Below, piece by piece: positions 31,721 to 41,257 of a DNA stretch of 58,739 nucleotides; position 1 is the stretch's first letter, and the number at the start of each line of letters is the position of its first letter. The position numbers were made by a program, and so were the translations under genes. Under the pieces are notes generated by a model. That model saw only the letters and a program-made list of their open reading frames with translations. It did no database searches and was not told where the DNA came from. The stretch is from positions 1-58,739 of the forward strand of contig JAPLOV010000191.1 of the NCBI GenBank assembly GCA_026400565.1. Direction: 5' to 3'. The stretch comes from Hyphomicrobiales bacterium. Lineage in GTDB: Bacteria; Pseudomonadota; Alphaproteobacteria; Rhizobiales; Beijerinckiaceae.

Positions 31721-33517
31721 ATGCTGTCTCAACCCGAACAGAACCAGGCCCGGACCATGATGCCGACCACCCCTGAACAGTCCGCGACCATGGACAGCCC
31801 AAGCCGGCGCCGCCCTTTCTCGGGTTTCGTGCGCAGCCTGTTCAGCATGAGCAAGGACAAGAGCGAAGCCCGCGTCGGGCTGATCATGCTGTGCTTCGGC
31901 GCGCTGTTTCTGACCTTGTCCGGGCGGGTGCTCTATCTGGCGATGGGTTCGGAGGAGCCGGTCGGCCTTCGCCGCGCCACTGCGGACGCCACCTCCGCAG
32001 CCCGCCCCGACATCATCGACCGCAACGGCGAGGTTCTGGCCACCGACGTGCGCAGCGTCTCGGTCTTTGCCGAGCCGCGCAAGATCCTCGACAAGGACGA
32101 AGCGGTGGAACTGCTCACCGCTGTCCTGCCCGATCTCAACGCCAAGGATCTCAGGGACCGCTTCGAACGCCGGCGCGGGTTCGTCTGGGTCAAGCGGGAG
32201 ATCACCCCGCGCCAGCAGGCCGAGGTCCACCGCCTTGGCATTCCGGGCGTCGGCTTCGTGCCCGAGAACAAGCGCGTCTATCCCAACGGCACCGCCGCGG
32301 CCCATGTGCTCGGTTTCGCCAACATCGACAACATCGGCATTGCCGGCATCGAGAAATACATCGATCAGAAGGGCCTGATCGATCCGACAGGAGCGGGCCT
32401 CAACGCCTCGACGCGCGATCTGGCACCGGTGCAGCTGTCGATCGACCTGCGCGTGCAGCATGCGCTGCGCGACGAACTGACCATCGGCATGGCCAAGTTC
32501 AAGGCCAAGGCTGCTGCCGGCTCGATCATCGATGTCAACACCGGCGAGGTCGTGGCGACCGTCTCGCTGCCCGATTTCGACCCGAGCAACCAGGCCGACG
32601 CGCTCGATCCCAACCGGATCAACCGCATCAATGTCGGCGTCTTCGAGATGGGATCAACCTTCAAGGCGCTCACCGTGGCGATGGCGCTCGATTCGGGGCG
32701 CTTCAACGTCAACTCGACCTTCGATGCCCGAAGCGCCTTGCGCTATGGCCGCCACACGATCAACGATTTCCACGCCAAGAACCGCATCATGACGGTGCCG
32801 GAAGTCTTCATCTACTCCTCGAATATCGGTACGGCGCGGATGGCCCTGCAGCTTGGTGTCGAGCATCACCGCAACTTCCTGCGCCGCGCTGGGCAGCTTG
32901 ACCGCCTGCGCACCGAATTGCCGGAAAGCGCGGAACCAATCGTGCCAGGCCGCTGGGGCGAACTCAACACCATGACCATCGCCTTCGGCCATGGGCTGGC
33001 GGTCGCACCGCTTCAGGCCGCCATGGCCACGGCAGCGCTGATGAACGGCGGAAACCTGATACCGCCCACCTTCATCAAGCGCTCCGAGGAGCAGGCCAAG
33101 GCCGTGGCCACGCGCCTGGTCAAGCCCGAAACCAGTGAGGCGATGCGCTATGTGATGCGCCTCAACGCCGAGCGCGGCTCCGCAGGCAAGGCCGCGGTGC
33201 CGGGGTTCTACGTCGGCGGCAAGACCGGCACGGCGGAAAAGGTCGTCAACGGCCGCTATTCCAAGACGCGGCTGTTCACGACCTTCATGGCGGTCGCGCC
33301 ATCGGACAAACCGCGCTATCTGTTCATGACCATCTACGACGAGCCACAGGGCTTGCCCGAAACGCAGGGCTTTGCAACCTCGGGCTGGAATGCCTCGCCG
33401 ACCACGGGCCGCATCATCGAGCGCGTGGCACCGCTGCTGGGCATTTCGCCGCGCTTCGAAGCACCGGACCGCCCCTTCCCGCTAATGGCCCGCGTCGGCG
33501 CGTGGGGCACGCGGTAA
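31721..33517 (+). CDS. ftsI: Peptidoglycan transpeptidase FtsI (PBP3)
   Basis: FtsI is the class B penicillin-binding protein that crosslinks septal peptidoglycan and partners FtsW. The protein has one membrane helix ([21 protein letters not shown]), a pedestal domain with [15 protein letters not shown] and a transpeptidase domain. Its catalytic motifs are S312-T-F-K315, S366-S-N368 and K501-T-G503. ATG 31721 lies 11 nt past ftsL; a start inside ftsL is possible but would add 70 unlikely residues. Full length at 598 residues. Confidence 0.96.
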   Translation: MLSQPEQNQARTMMPTTPEQSATMDSPSRRRPFSGFVRSLFSMSKDKSEARVGLIMLCFGALFLTLSGRVLYLAMGSEEPVGLRRATADATSAARPDIIDRNGEVLATDVRSVSVFAEPRKILDKDEAVELLTAVLPDLNAKDLRDRFERRRGFVWVKREITPRQQAEVHRLGIPGVGFVPENKRVYPNGTAAAHVLGFANIDNIGIAGIEKYIDQKGLIDPTGAGLNASTRDLAPVQLSIDLRVQHALRDELTIGMAKFKAKAAAGSIIDVNTGEVVATVSLPDFDPSNQADALDPNRINRINVGVFEMGSTFKALTVAMALDSGRFNVNSTFDARSALRYGRHTINDFHAKNRIMTVPEVFIYSSNIGTARMALQLGVEHHRNFLRRAGQLDRLRTELPESAEPIVPGRWGELNTMTIAFGHGLAVAPLQAAMATAALMNGGNLIPPTFIKRSEEQAKAVATRLVKPETSEAMRYVMRLNAERGSAGKAAVPGFYVGGKTGTAEKVVNGRYSKTRLFTTFMAVAPSDKPRYLFMTIYDEPQGLPETQGFATSGWNASPTTGRIIERVAPLLGISPRFEAPDRPFPLMARVGAWGTR

Positions 33518-33650
33518 GGTCACGGTTCAGGACCGGCGGGCGGCCACTGCGCCGCGCCCTGGTCCAAGGCGTACCGTTCCGGACCACCGCGTTCGCGTCC
33601 CGGCGTTCCTGCATTGCCCCTTTGCCTTCCCTATTGCCTGGAAGCCTGCC

Positions 33651-35102
33651 ATGTCGACCATGCTGACCCTGGGTTTGGTCTTTCCGGGCCTGTTCGAGGA
33701 TCAGGGCCGCGCCATCACCGGCTTGACCATGGACAGCCGTGCCGTGACGCCCGGGCATGTCTTCGTGGCTTATGCGGGTGCCCGCACCGATGGGGCGCGC
33801 TTCATCGCCGATGCCGTGGCGCGCGGTGCCGTCGCGGTCGTGGCTGCAGGTGCGCGCCCGGATGAACTTGCGCCCGGCATAGCCTTTGCCAGCGTCGCCG
33901 ATCCGCGCCGGGTGCTGGCGCTGGCCGCTGCCCGCGTGCATCCGCGCCAGCCTGCGACCATCAGCGCCATCACCGGCACGAGCGGAAAATCCTCGGTCGC
34001 GGACTTCACCCGCCAGATCCAGCACCGTCTCGGGCATGCTTCCGCAAGCCTTGGCACCATCGGCGTGGTCACATCGGGCGGCGCGCAATACGGCTCGCTG
34101 ACCACCCCCGACCCGGTGACGCTGCACGTCACGCTCGACCGGCTGGCCGCCGACGGCATTACCCATCTGGCCATGGAAGCCTCGTCACATGGCCTTGACC
34201 AGCGCCGGCTCGACGGCGTGGTGCTGAGCGCCGGCGCCTTCCTCAACCTCGGGCGTGACCATCTCGACTACCATCCCACAATGGAGGACTACCTTCAGGC
34301 CAAGCTCCGCCTCTGGGAGCTGCTGCCTGCCGGCTGCCCGGTCGTGATCAACCTCGATGGCCACTGGTCGGACCGCGCGGCCGAAGCGGCCAGGGCGCGC
34401 GGACACGAAGTGGTCAGCGTCGGCCATGCCGGCGAAACGATCCGCCTCGAAAGCGTCACGCGGGCCGGCTTCGGGCAGCATCTCTCGGTCGTGGCTGGCG
34501 GCCGCACGATCCCGGTCACGCTGCCGCTGGTGGGCGACTTCATGGCCGGCAACGCGCTGGTCGCGGCGGGCCTCGCCCTCGCCACCGGTGATGACCTTGA
34601 GGCGGCACTGTCCGCAATGGCGGGCCTGACCGGCGTTCCGGGCCGGCTTGAACGGATCGGCACCCTCAACGGCGGCCTCGCCATCGTCGACTATGCCCAC
34701 AAGCCCGACGCCCTCGCTGCCGTGCTTGACACCTTGCGGCCCTACGCCACCGGCAGGCTGATCTGCGTGTTCGGCTGCGGCGGAGACCGCGACACCGGCA
34801 AGCGCCCGATCATGGGGGCCATTGCCGCGGCCAAGGCCGATCTGGTCATCGTCACCGACGACAACCCGCGCAGCGAAACCCCCGCTGCGATCCGCGCCGC
34901 GATCCTCGCCGCAAGTCCCGGTGCCATCGAGATCGGTGATCGCGCCGAGGCGATCCGGCACGCCGTGCGCGGCCTGATGCCAGGTGATGTGCTGGTTGTC
35001 GCGGGCAAAGGCCACGAAAGCGGCCAGATTGTCGGCGACCAGACATTGCCCTTCTCTGACCATCACGAAATCACCCAAGCCATGCGCGAGTTCAGCCCAT
35101 GA
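33651..35102 (+). CDS. murE: UDP-MurNAc-tripeptide synthetase (meso-DAP adding)
   Basis: MurE adds meso-diaminopimelate to UDP-MurNAc-L-Ala-D-Glu. The 483-residue ligase has the ATP loop TGTSGKSSVADF (about 107-118), MEASSHGLDQRR, NLGRDHLDYH and VDYAHKPDAL. The DNPR motif (residues 404-407) specifies meso-DAP rather than lysine. GGAAG lies about 6 nt before ATG. Its stop overlaps the murF ATG (ATGA). Confidence 0.96.
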   Translation: MSTMLTLGLVFPGLFEDQGRAITGLTMDSRAVTPGHVFVAYAGARTDGARFIADAVARGAVAVVAAGARPDELAPGIAFASVADPRRVLALAAARVHPRQPATISAITGTSGKSSVADFTRQIQHRLGHASASLGTIGVVTSGGAQYGSLTTPDPVTLHVTLDRLAADGITHLAMEASSHGLDQRRLDGVVLSAGAFLNLGRDHLDYHPTMEDYLQAKLRLWELLPAGCPVVINLDGHWSDRAAEAARARGHEVVSVGHAGETIRLESVTRAGFGQHLSVVAGGRTIPVTLPLVGDFMAGNALVAAGLALATGDDLEAALSAMAGLTGVPGRLERIGTLNGGLAIVDYAHKPDALAAVLDTLRPYATGRLICVFGCGGDRDTGKRPIMGAIAAAKADLVIVTDDNPRSETPAAIRAAILAASPGAIEIGDRAEAIRHAVRGLMPGDVLVVAGKGHESGQIVGDQTLPFSDHHEITQAMREFSP

Positions 35103-36387
35103 CCACACCGCTCTGGACCGGACCGGACCTGATCACCGCCCTGGGCGCACGCCTTGTCGGCGCCATGCCGGCCATTGTCACCGGTGCCTCGATCGACACC
35201 CGAAGCCTTGTGCCCGGTGACGTCTTCTTTGCGCTGATCGACCAGCGCGATGGCCATGCCTTCGCTGGCGCGGCCTTTGCGGCGGGCGCAAGCCTCGCTG
35301 TTGTCGATGAGGCGCATGCCGCCGCGCTGGCGGGTCTGGGCCCGCTCGCGGTGGTCGACGATGTGCTGCGGGCCATGGAGCGGGCCGGCATGGCGCGGCG
35401 CGCGGCGCTGCATGCCGGTGTCATTGCCATCACCGGCTCGGTCGGCAAGACGGGCACCAAGGAGGCGCTGAGGCTGGCGCTCTCGCGGCAGGGGCCGACA
35501 GCATGGCACGGCCGGACATCGCGATCATCACCACGGTGCAGCCGGTTCATCTTGCCGCCTTTCCCAGCGTCGATGCCATCGCCGACGAGAAGGCCGCGAT
35601 CTATGAGGGCCTTCCGGCCCATGGCGTCGCCATCGCCAACGCCGACCTGCCCCAGACCGCGCGGCTGAGGGCGCACGCCATGGCCAGCAAGGCGGGACGT
35701 TTCGTCACCTTCGGCGAGGCTCCGGGCGCCGATGTCCGTCTTGTCTCGTGCAGCCTGCATGCCGACCTGTCGGTGGTCGAGGCCGATGTCTTTGGCACCC
35801 GCGTGGCCTACAAGATCGGCAGCCCCGGCAAGCACATCGTCATCAACTCGCTGAGCGTACTGGCGGCCGCACGCCTGATCGGGGCAGACCTCGCGCTGGC
35901 GGCCCTGTCCTTGGCCGATCTCACGCCGCCTCAGGGACGCGGCGCGCGCCAGCGCCTGTCGGCGGCCGGCGGCGAGATGATCCTGATGGACGAGAGCTAC
36001 AACGCCAACCCGGCCTCCATGCGGGCGGCGCTGGAGAACCTCGGACGCCTCGCGCCAGCAGGCCATGGCCGCCGAATCGCTGTCCTCGGCGACATGCTCG
36101 AACTGGGCCACAGTGGGCCGGCCATGCACGCCGGCCTGGCCCCCGCGATCGAGGACAACCACGTCGATCTGGTGTTCGCGGCCGGGCCGCTGATGCGAAA
36201 TCTCTACGATGCCTTGCCATCTGCCCGTCGGGGAGCGTATTCCGCATCGTCCGCAGCGCTCGAAGCCCATGTACTCGATGCGCTGAGGGCGGGCGACGTG
36301 GTCACCGTCAAGGGCTCGCTGGGCTCGAAGATGGGCCCGCTCGTGAAAGCCATGGTGACGCGCTTCCCGCCTGTCTCCGCAGATTGA
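35099..36387 (+). pseudogene. murF: MurF (D-Ala-D-Ala adding ligase) with an internal deletion and frameshift
   Basis: MurF adds D-Ala-D-Ala to the UDP-MurNAc-tripeptide. The N-terminal part (MTTPLWTGPDLITALGARLV to ITGSVGKTGTKEALRLALSR) and the C-terminal part (MARPDIAIITTVQPVHLAAF to SLGSKMGPLVKAMVTRF) are clearly MurF but lie in different frames. Between GPT and MARPD about 43 residues are absent, including the NNxxGVPL and ExGMNxxGEI motifs that contact ATP, metal and substrate. The junction is near 35500 and the missing DNA is about 127-130 bp. Such a protein could not be active. Since murF is essential and no second copy is in the window, misassembly or a paralogue elsewhere must be considered. 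Confidence 0.88.
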
Positions 36388-36455
36388 CCGCGTCGATTGT
36401 TCGCCTCGCAGGCCCTGTCCGGCACCTGCCCTGACCGAAAGAGCGCCAAAGCCCC

Positions 36456-37538
36456 ATGCTCGCCCTTCTCGCCGATCTGTCGAGCGTGTTCAGCCCGCTC
36501 AACATCTTCCGTTACATCACCTTCCGCACGGCGGGTGCCACCGCAACGGCGCTGATGCTGGTGTTCTTCTTCGGCCCTGCCAGCATCGCCTGGCTGCGCC
36601 TCAAGCAGGGCAAGGGCCAGCCGATCCGGACCGACGGCCCCGAAAGCCATCTGGCCAAGCGCGGCACCCCGACCATGGGCGGCCTGATGATCCTCGGCGG
36701 GCTGATCATCTCGACCCTGCTCTGGGCCAATCTCAGGAGCGCGTTCGTCTGGATCGTGCTGCTGGTTGCGGTGCTCTATGCCGCGATCGGCTTCTATGAC
36801 GACTTTCTCAAGGTCACCAAGCAGTCGCACAAGGGCTTTTCCGGCAAGGCCCGCATCGCGCTGGAAACCATCATCGCGGTCGCGGCCTGCTATGCCGTCA
36901 TGATGCTGTCGCCGCCGGCCCTCTCGCAGTCCTTCGCCGTGCCGCTGTTCAAGGACAGCCTGATCTATGTCGGCATCCTGTTTCCGCTCATCGCAGCCTT
37001 CGTGGTCGTGGGCGCAGGCAATGCCGTCAACCTGACCGATGGCCTCGACGGCCTCGCCATCGTTCCGGTGATGATTGCTGCAGCCACCTTCGGCTTCATC
37101 GCCTACCTGTCGGGGAACGTGGTGTTCTCCAGCTATCTCCAGATCAACCACGTGCCCGGCACCGGCGAACTGGCCGTGGTCTGCGGCGCTATCATCGGCG
37201 CGGGCCTCGGCTTCCTGTGGTTCAATGCCCCGCCGGCACAGATCTTCATGGGCGACACCGGCTCGCTCGGCCTTGGTGGCCTGCTCGGCATCATCGCTGT
37301 GGCCACCAAGCACGAGATCGTGCTGGCCATCGTCGGCGGCCTGTTCGTGGTCGAGGCACTCTCGGTGATCATCCAGGTGGCAGTGTTCAAGCGCACCGGC
37401 AAGCGCGTGTTCCTGATGGCCCCGATCCACCATCATTTCGAGAAGAAAGGCTGGACCGAAGCCCAGGTCGTGATCCGCTTCTGGATCATCTCCGTCGTGC
37501 TGGCGCTGATCGGCCTGTCCACCCTCAAGCTGCGTTGA
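36456..37538 (+). CDS. mraY: Phospho-N-acetylmuramoyl-pentapeptide transferase MraY
   Basis: MraY moves phospho-MurNAc-pentapeptide to undecaprenyl phosphate, making lipid I. The 360-residue, ten-helix protein has [23 protein letters not shown] with the Asp pair, [24 protein letters not shown] and [11 protein letters not shown], the full set of MraY signatures. It is intact, 68 nt downstream of murF. Confidence 0.97.
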   Translation: MLALLADLSSVFSPLNIFRYITFRTAGATATALMLVFFFGPASIAWLRLKQGKGQPIRTDGPESHLAKRGTPTMGGLMILGGLIISTLLWANLRSAFVWIVLLVAVLYAAIGFYDDFLKVTKQSHKGFSGKARIALETIIAVAACYAVMMLSPPALSQSFAVPLFKDSLIYVGILFPLIAAFVVVGAGNAVNLTDGLDGLAIVPVMIAAATFGFIAYLSGNVVFSSYLQINHVPGTGELAVVCGAIIGAGLGFLWFNAPPAQIFMGDTGSLGLGGLLGIIAVATKHEIVLAIVGGLFVVEALSVIIQVAVFKRTGKRVFLMAPIHHHFEKKGWTEAQVVIRFWIISVVLALIGLSTLKLR

Positions 37539-37545
37539 GTTGTCC

Positions 37546-38946
37546 ATGACCCCCATCACATCCTTTGTCGGCAAGACCGTTGCCGTGTTCGGCCTCGGCA
37601 ACTCGGGCGCGGCCACGGCCTTTGCCCTGCGCGATGGCGGCTGCGAGGTCATCTGCTTTGATGATGATGAACGCTCGGTCGGTATCGCCTCGGGCTATGG
37701 CCTGCGCACCGCCAACCTGCGCGCCGCCAACTGGAAGGATTTCGACGCGCTGGTGCTCTCGCCCGGCGTGCCGCTGACCCATCCCAGGCCGCACTGGACG
37801 GTGGAGCGCGCCCGCGCCGCCGGCATCCAGATCATCGGCGATGTCGAACTGTTCTGTATCGAGCGGGCAAAGCTTGCGCCCGAAGCGCCCTTCATCGCCA
37901 TCACCGGCACCAACGGCAAGTCCACCACCACGGCGCTGATCGCCCATCTGCTCACCGCGGCGGGCAAGTCCGTCGAGATGGGCGGCAACATTGGCGCACC
38001 CGTGCTCAGCCTGATGCCCCCTTCCGCCGACCGCGTGCATGTGGTCGAGTGCTCATCCTTCCAGATCGACCTGGCCCCCTCGCTGAACCCCAGTATCGGC
38101 ATCCATCTCAACGTGACGGCGGACCACATCGACCGCCATGGCACGATCGAGAACTATGCCGCCATCAAGGAGCGGCTGATTGCTGCCTCTAGCCATGCCA
38201 TCATCGGCGTCGACGATGACATTTCGCGCGGCATCGCAGCCCGCAGGTCTGCCAGCGGCAGGCCGATGCAGCGGATTTCCGCTGAAGCCCCCGTCGATAA
38301 CGGCGTCTTTGCCGGCGTCACGGCCAATGATGGCGCGCTCGATGTCCGGCTGGTGCGCGTCGCCGGCGGCATGCCCCGCGTCGTGGCCAACCTCTCGGGC
38401 ATCGGCTCGCTGCGCGGCATGCACAACGCCCAGAACGCCGCTGCCGCCTTCGCTGCGGTCTCTGCGCTGGGTGTCGCCGACGAGGTGATCGCCGAGGGCT
38501 TCAGGACCTATCCAGGCCTGCCGCACCGCATGGAAGAGGTCGCCCGCAAGGGCAAGGTTGTGTTCATCAACGATTCCAAGGCCACCAACGCCGACTCGAC
38601 CGAGAAGGCCCTGACCTCGTTCCGCGAAATCTTCTGGATTGCTGGCGGCAAGGCCAAGGATGGCGGCATCGACAGCCTGCGCCGCTACTTCCCCAACATC
38701 GCCCGCGCCTACCTGATCGGAGCCTCTGCCGAGAGTTTTGCCGCCACGCTGGATGGCCATGTGCCCTTCGAGATCAGCGGCACGCTCGACAAGGCCGTGG
38801 CCGACGCCGCACGCGATGCCGCCGCCCATGGCGGGACGGGCGAGGTCTGCGTGCTGCTTTCGCCAGCCTGCGCTTCCTATGACCAGTTCCAGAACTTCGA
38901 GCATCGCGGCGATGTCTTCAGGAAGCTGGTGGCCGCCCTGCCCTGA
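37546..38946 (+). CDS. murD: UDP-MurNAc-L-alanine--D-glutamate ligase
   Basis: MurD adds D-Glu to UDP-MurNAc-L-Ala. The protein has the N-terminal [17 protein letters not shown] fold, ATP loop [39 protein letters not shown], and [18 protein letters not shown] 37546 gives 466 residues; a TTG at 37540 is a weaker start. It is the last gene of the plus-strand dcw half. In the usual order ftsW comes next, but here the following gene is a thymidine kinase. Confidence 0.96.
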   Translation: MTPITSFVGKTVAVFGLGNSGAATAFALRDGGCEVICFDDDERSVGIASGYGLRTANLRAANWKDFDALVLSPGVPLTHPRPHWTVERARAAGIQIIGDVELFCIERAKLAPEAPFIAITGTNGKSTTTALIAHLLTAAGKSVEMGGNIGAPVLSLMPPSADRVHVVECSSFQIDLAPSLNPSIGIHLNVTADHIDRHGTIENYAAIKERLIAASSHAIIGVDDDISRGIAARRSASGRPMQRISAEAPVDNGVFAGVTANDGALDVRLVRVAGGMPRVVANLSGIGSLRGMHNAQNAAAAFAAVSALGVADEVIAEGFRTYPGLPHRMEEVARKGKVVFINDSKATNADSTEKALTSFREIFWIAGGKAKDGGIDSLRRYFPNIARAYLIGASAESFAATLDGHVPFEISGTLDKAVADAARDAAAHGGTGEVCVLLSPACASYDQFQNFEHRGDVFRKLVAALP

Positions 38947-39087
38947 GCGCACCACGCAGGCTGGTGCAGCGCCGCACCCTTGCGCGATTTCATGTGAACA
39001 GCCGGCTTTTTGACGGCGCGCGCCTGCACGGAATCTGGTTCGGTGTGTGCTGACACACGCACTGCGCACCGGCCGGACTTTTGCATC

Positions 39088-39723
39088 ATGATTGCCACCT
39101 TGACTGTCGTTGCCGGCCCGATGTTCGCAGGCAAGACCTCGGCCCTGATCGCCCGCATCGTCGAGGCGCTCGACCGGCATCAGCAGCCTGTCGTCATCGT
39201 CAAGCCGGCCATGGACAACCGCTATGCCGAAGCGGCGATCGTGACCCATGACGGCGTGGCCCACCCGGCGCTGCCGATTGCCAGTGAGCACGACCTCTTC
39301 GCCGCCGTCGCCGAGGCCGCAGCCCGCGTTCAGGGGCCGGTTCACGTCTTCGCCGACGAAGTGCAGTTCCTCGAAGCGCCGCACTTCCACGGCTCGTTCC
39401 ACGAGGCCGTGCATGCCCTTCTGGTCGCCGGCCATGATGTCACCTGCGGCGGGCTTGACTGCGACTGGCGCGGCATGCCCTTCGATGTCTCGGCACGCCT
39501 GCTGGCCATGGCCGACCATGTCGAGAAGCTCACGGCGCGCTGTGCCGTCACCGGCCTTCCGGCCCAGAAGACCTACAAGAAGTCGCCGGATGCAACCCGA
39601 ATCGCGGTGGGTGCCGGTGACACCTACGAGCCGCGCTCCAACGCAGCCTGGGAAGGTGTCGAGCGCAGCGTCAGCACCGGCGAAGTCCAGTCATCTGGCA
39701 CGCGCCAGCAGGCACAGCGCTGA
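39088..39723 (+). CDS. tdk: Thymidine kinase (type II)
   Basis: This enzyme phosphorylates thymidine for salvage. The 211-residue protein has the P-loop GPMFAGKTS (residues 10-18), the DEVQFL Walker-B type motif, CGGLDCDWRGMPF with two cysteines and RCAVTGLPAQKTYKK, the zinc-ribbon and lasso region. ATG 39088 is chosen because the family starts MIATLTVVAGPM; the codons upstream are unrelated. It replaces ftsW at the murD-proximal inversion end. Confidence 0.87.
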   Translation: MIATLTVVAGPMFAGKTSALIARIVEALDRHQQPVVIVKPAMDNRYAEAAIVTHDGVAHPALPIASEHDLFAAVAEAAARVQGPVHVFADEVQFLEAPHFHGSFHEAVHALLVAGHDVTCGGLDCDWRGMPFDVSARLLAMADHVEKLTARCAVTGLPAQKTYKKSPDATRIAVGAGDTYEPRSNAAWEGVERSVSTGEVQSSGTRQQAQR

Positions 39724-39849
39724 AACCGGTCGCGGTGCTCCCCGTTTCGTGATCCGCCTGCGGCACTTGCTGTCGTAACGAAGTGCCCCGATCTTGCGTA
39801 TAATGCGGCAGGGCAGTCACATGCGTGATGCCTGGAGAGGGAGGCGAAC

Positions 39850-40839
39850 ATGCTCATCAGAACACGGCGCGGCTGGGAAATCCCGGAGTCCCAGGCCACC
39901 CCGGAAGCAGCCTTTCTAGACCGCCGCGCCTTCCTGGCCGCAGGAGCCGGTGCCGCCTCCATCGCTGCCGGCGTGACGCCAGCCTCGGCGCAATGGTTCG
40001 CAAGCAGCCAGCCCAACCTCGACCGCAAGCCTGACCCGACCGACGATCTTTATCCGGCCCGCCAGAACCCGGCCTTCACGCTTGACCGGGCGATGACACC
40101 CGAGGTCGTGGCCGCCGGCTACAACAACTATTATGAATTCGGCTCCTCCAAGAACATCTGGAAGCAGGCGGAAGCCAAGAAGACCCGGCCCTGGACCGTC
40201 ACCATCGATGGTCTGGTCGAAAAGCCCTTCGAGATCGGCATCGACGATCTCATCCGGCGTTCGCAGATCGAGGAGCGGCTCTATCGCTTCCGCTGTGTCG
40301 AGGCCTGGGCCATGGCCGTGCCGTGGACGGGCTTCACGCTGAAATCCTTCCTTGACATCGCCAAGCCGACCTCGGCTGCGAAGTATGTGCGGTTCGAGAC
40401 CTTCAAGGACCCGTCCATCGCGCCCGGCCAGCGCCAGACCTGGTATCCATGGCCCTATGCCGAGGCCATCACCATCGAGGAAGCAGCCAACGAATTGCCG
40501 CTGATGGTCACAGGCGTTTATGGCAAGCCGCTGCGCAACCAGTTCGGCGCGCCGCTCAGGCTGATCCTGCCGTGGAAATACGGCTTCAAGTCGATCAAGG
40601 CGATCACCCGCGTCAGCTTCACCGCCGACCGGCCGAAGAGCTTCTGGGAGCAGTTGCAGGGTGCGGAATACGGCTTCTGGGCCAATGTGAACCCGGAGGT
40701 GGCCCACCCGCGCTGGAGCCAGGCAACCGAACAGCTCATCGGCACGCAAGGCCGGGTTCCGACCCAGCTCTTCAACGGTTATGCCGCCCAGGTCGCCCAT
40801 CTTTACAAGGGCAAGGAAAGCGAGAAGCTCTACCTCTGA
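39850..40839 (+). CDS. msrP: Methionine sulfoxide reductase catalytic subunit MsrP
   Basis: MsrP (YedY) is a periplasmic molybdopterin enzyme that repairs oxidised methionine. The N-terminus has a twin-arginine signal (DRRAFLAAGAGAASIAAG; Arg25-Arg26). Cys149 in RFRCVEAWAMAVPW is the expected Mo ligand. LPWKYGFKSIKAI and the C-terminal NGYAAQVAHLYKG match the family. GGGAGG lies 7 nt before ATG. The usual heme partner MsrQ is not adjacent. Confidence 0.93.
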   Translation: MLIRTRRGWEIPESQATPEAAFLDRRAFLAAGAGAASIAAGVTPASAQWFASSQPNLDRKPDPTDDLYPARQNPAFTLDRAMTPEVVAAGYNNYYEFGSSKNIWKQAEAKKTRPWTVTIDGLVEKPFEIGIDDLIRRSQIEERLYRFRCVEAWAMAVPWTGFTLKSFLDIAKPTSAAKYVRFETFKDPSIAPGQRQTWYPWPYAEAITIEEAANELPLMVTGVYGKPLRNQFGAPLRLILPWKYGFKSIKAITRVSFTADRPKSFWEQLQGAEYGFWANVNPEVAHPRWSQATEQLIGTQGRVPTQLFNGYAAQVAHLYKGKESEKLYL

Positions 40840-40961
40840 CCGCTTGCCGGGTGCAATGGCGGTCGCCTCGCATCACGACAGGGACAATGCCCCGGCAATG
40901 AGGAAGATCGGGTGGTGACGGCGTCATCCGCCCTGCCTGAAGGCAGCATCTCCGCCTACCG

Positions 40962-40997
40962 AAAAAAGAAAGCCCGGTTCCTTGCGGAGCCGGGCTG
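40962..40997 (-). terminator. Rho-independent terminator of the candidate small RNA
   Basis: On the minus strand AGCCCGG pairs with CCGGGCT, an inner TCC/GGA pair closes a GCAA loop, and TTCTTTTTT follows (40962-40970). It is the strongest intrinsic terminator in the window. No protein gene ends just upstream on this strand; the nearest, lsrB, ends 260 bp away, so it most likely terminates the small RNA. Confidence 0.85.
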
Positions 40998-41090
40998 AAG
41001 GTCATGTCCGGCAAACCGGACACTCCAGAGGGGTGGATCAGGCGCTCATCAACACCGGGAGGGAAGCGGACGCGCGTTGTCCTGATCACC
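40962..41090 (-). ncRNA. Candidate trans-acting small RNA next to lsrB (AbcR-like in architecture)
   Basis: About 129 nt of non-coding DNA has the plan of an enterobacterial/rhizobial riboregulator. Hairpin 1 joins GGTGATCAGG to CCTGATCCACC with one bulged C, and its large loop exposes CTTCCCTCCC, complementary to Shine-Dalgarno sequences. Hairpin 2 is perfect (TGTCCGG-TTTG-CCGGACA). Hairpin 3 is the terminator with a U-run. A 17-bp-spaced promoter lies directly upstream. The three-hairpin form, length and exposed CU-rich loop recall AbcR/alpha-r15 RNAs of Hyphomicrobiales, which the LsrB/VtlR regulator activates in Brucella and Agrobacterium. I cannot align the sequence to that family here, so the name is an inference. 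Confidence 0.6.
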
Positions 41091-41095
41091 GTCTC

Positions 41096-41134
41096 CTTAT
41101 GCCAAAAGGACGGTCATGCTGCAATGCAACATGA
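41096..41134 (-). promoter_or_regulatory. Small RNA promoter overlapped by a 21-bp dyad
   Basis: On the minus strand the -35 TTGCAG (41124-41119) and -10 CATAAG (41101-41096) are 17 bp apart and predict a start near 41089. A dyad spans 41134-41114: arms TCATGTTGCA and TGCAGCATGA match at 9 of 10 positions around one central T. It contains T-N11-A spacings typical of LysR-type sites and covers the -35. The neighbouring lsrB gene encodes the obvious candidate regulator. Confidence 0.55.
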
Positions 41135-41257
41135 CGCAGGTACGCCATGCGTTACGGGAATGATCCAAACACCTTTTCGCCGTTTTTGAGGATACCCCGC
41201 CACTTCGTGCATGCAAGGCCGCCCGAAAGCCGGCACGCAGCACACCCGCCGAGCCGC

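Noticed and set aside
40772-41089. 105-codon frame on the minus strand across the small-RNA region
   Set aside because: It runs through the terminator and into msrP, has no homology, and the hairpin structure explains the sequence better. A short leader peptide cannot be fully excluded.
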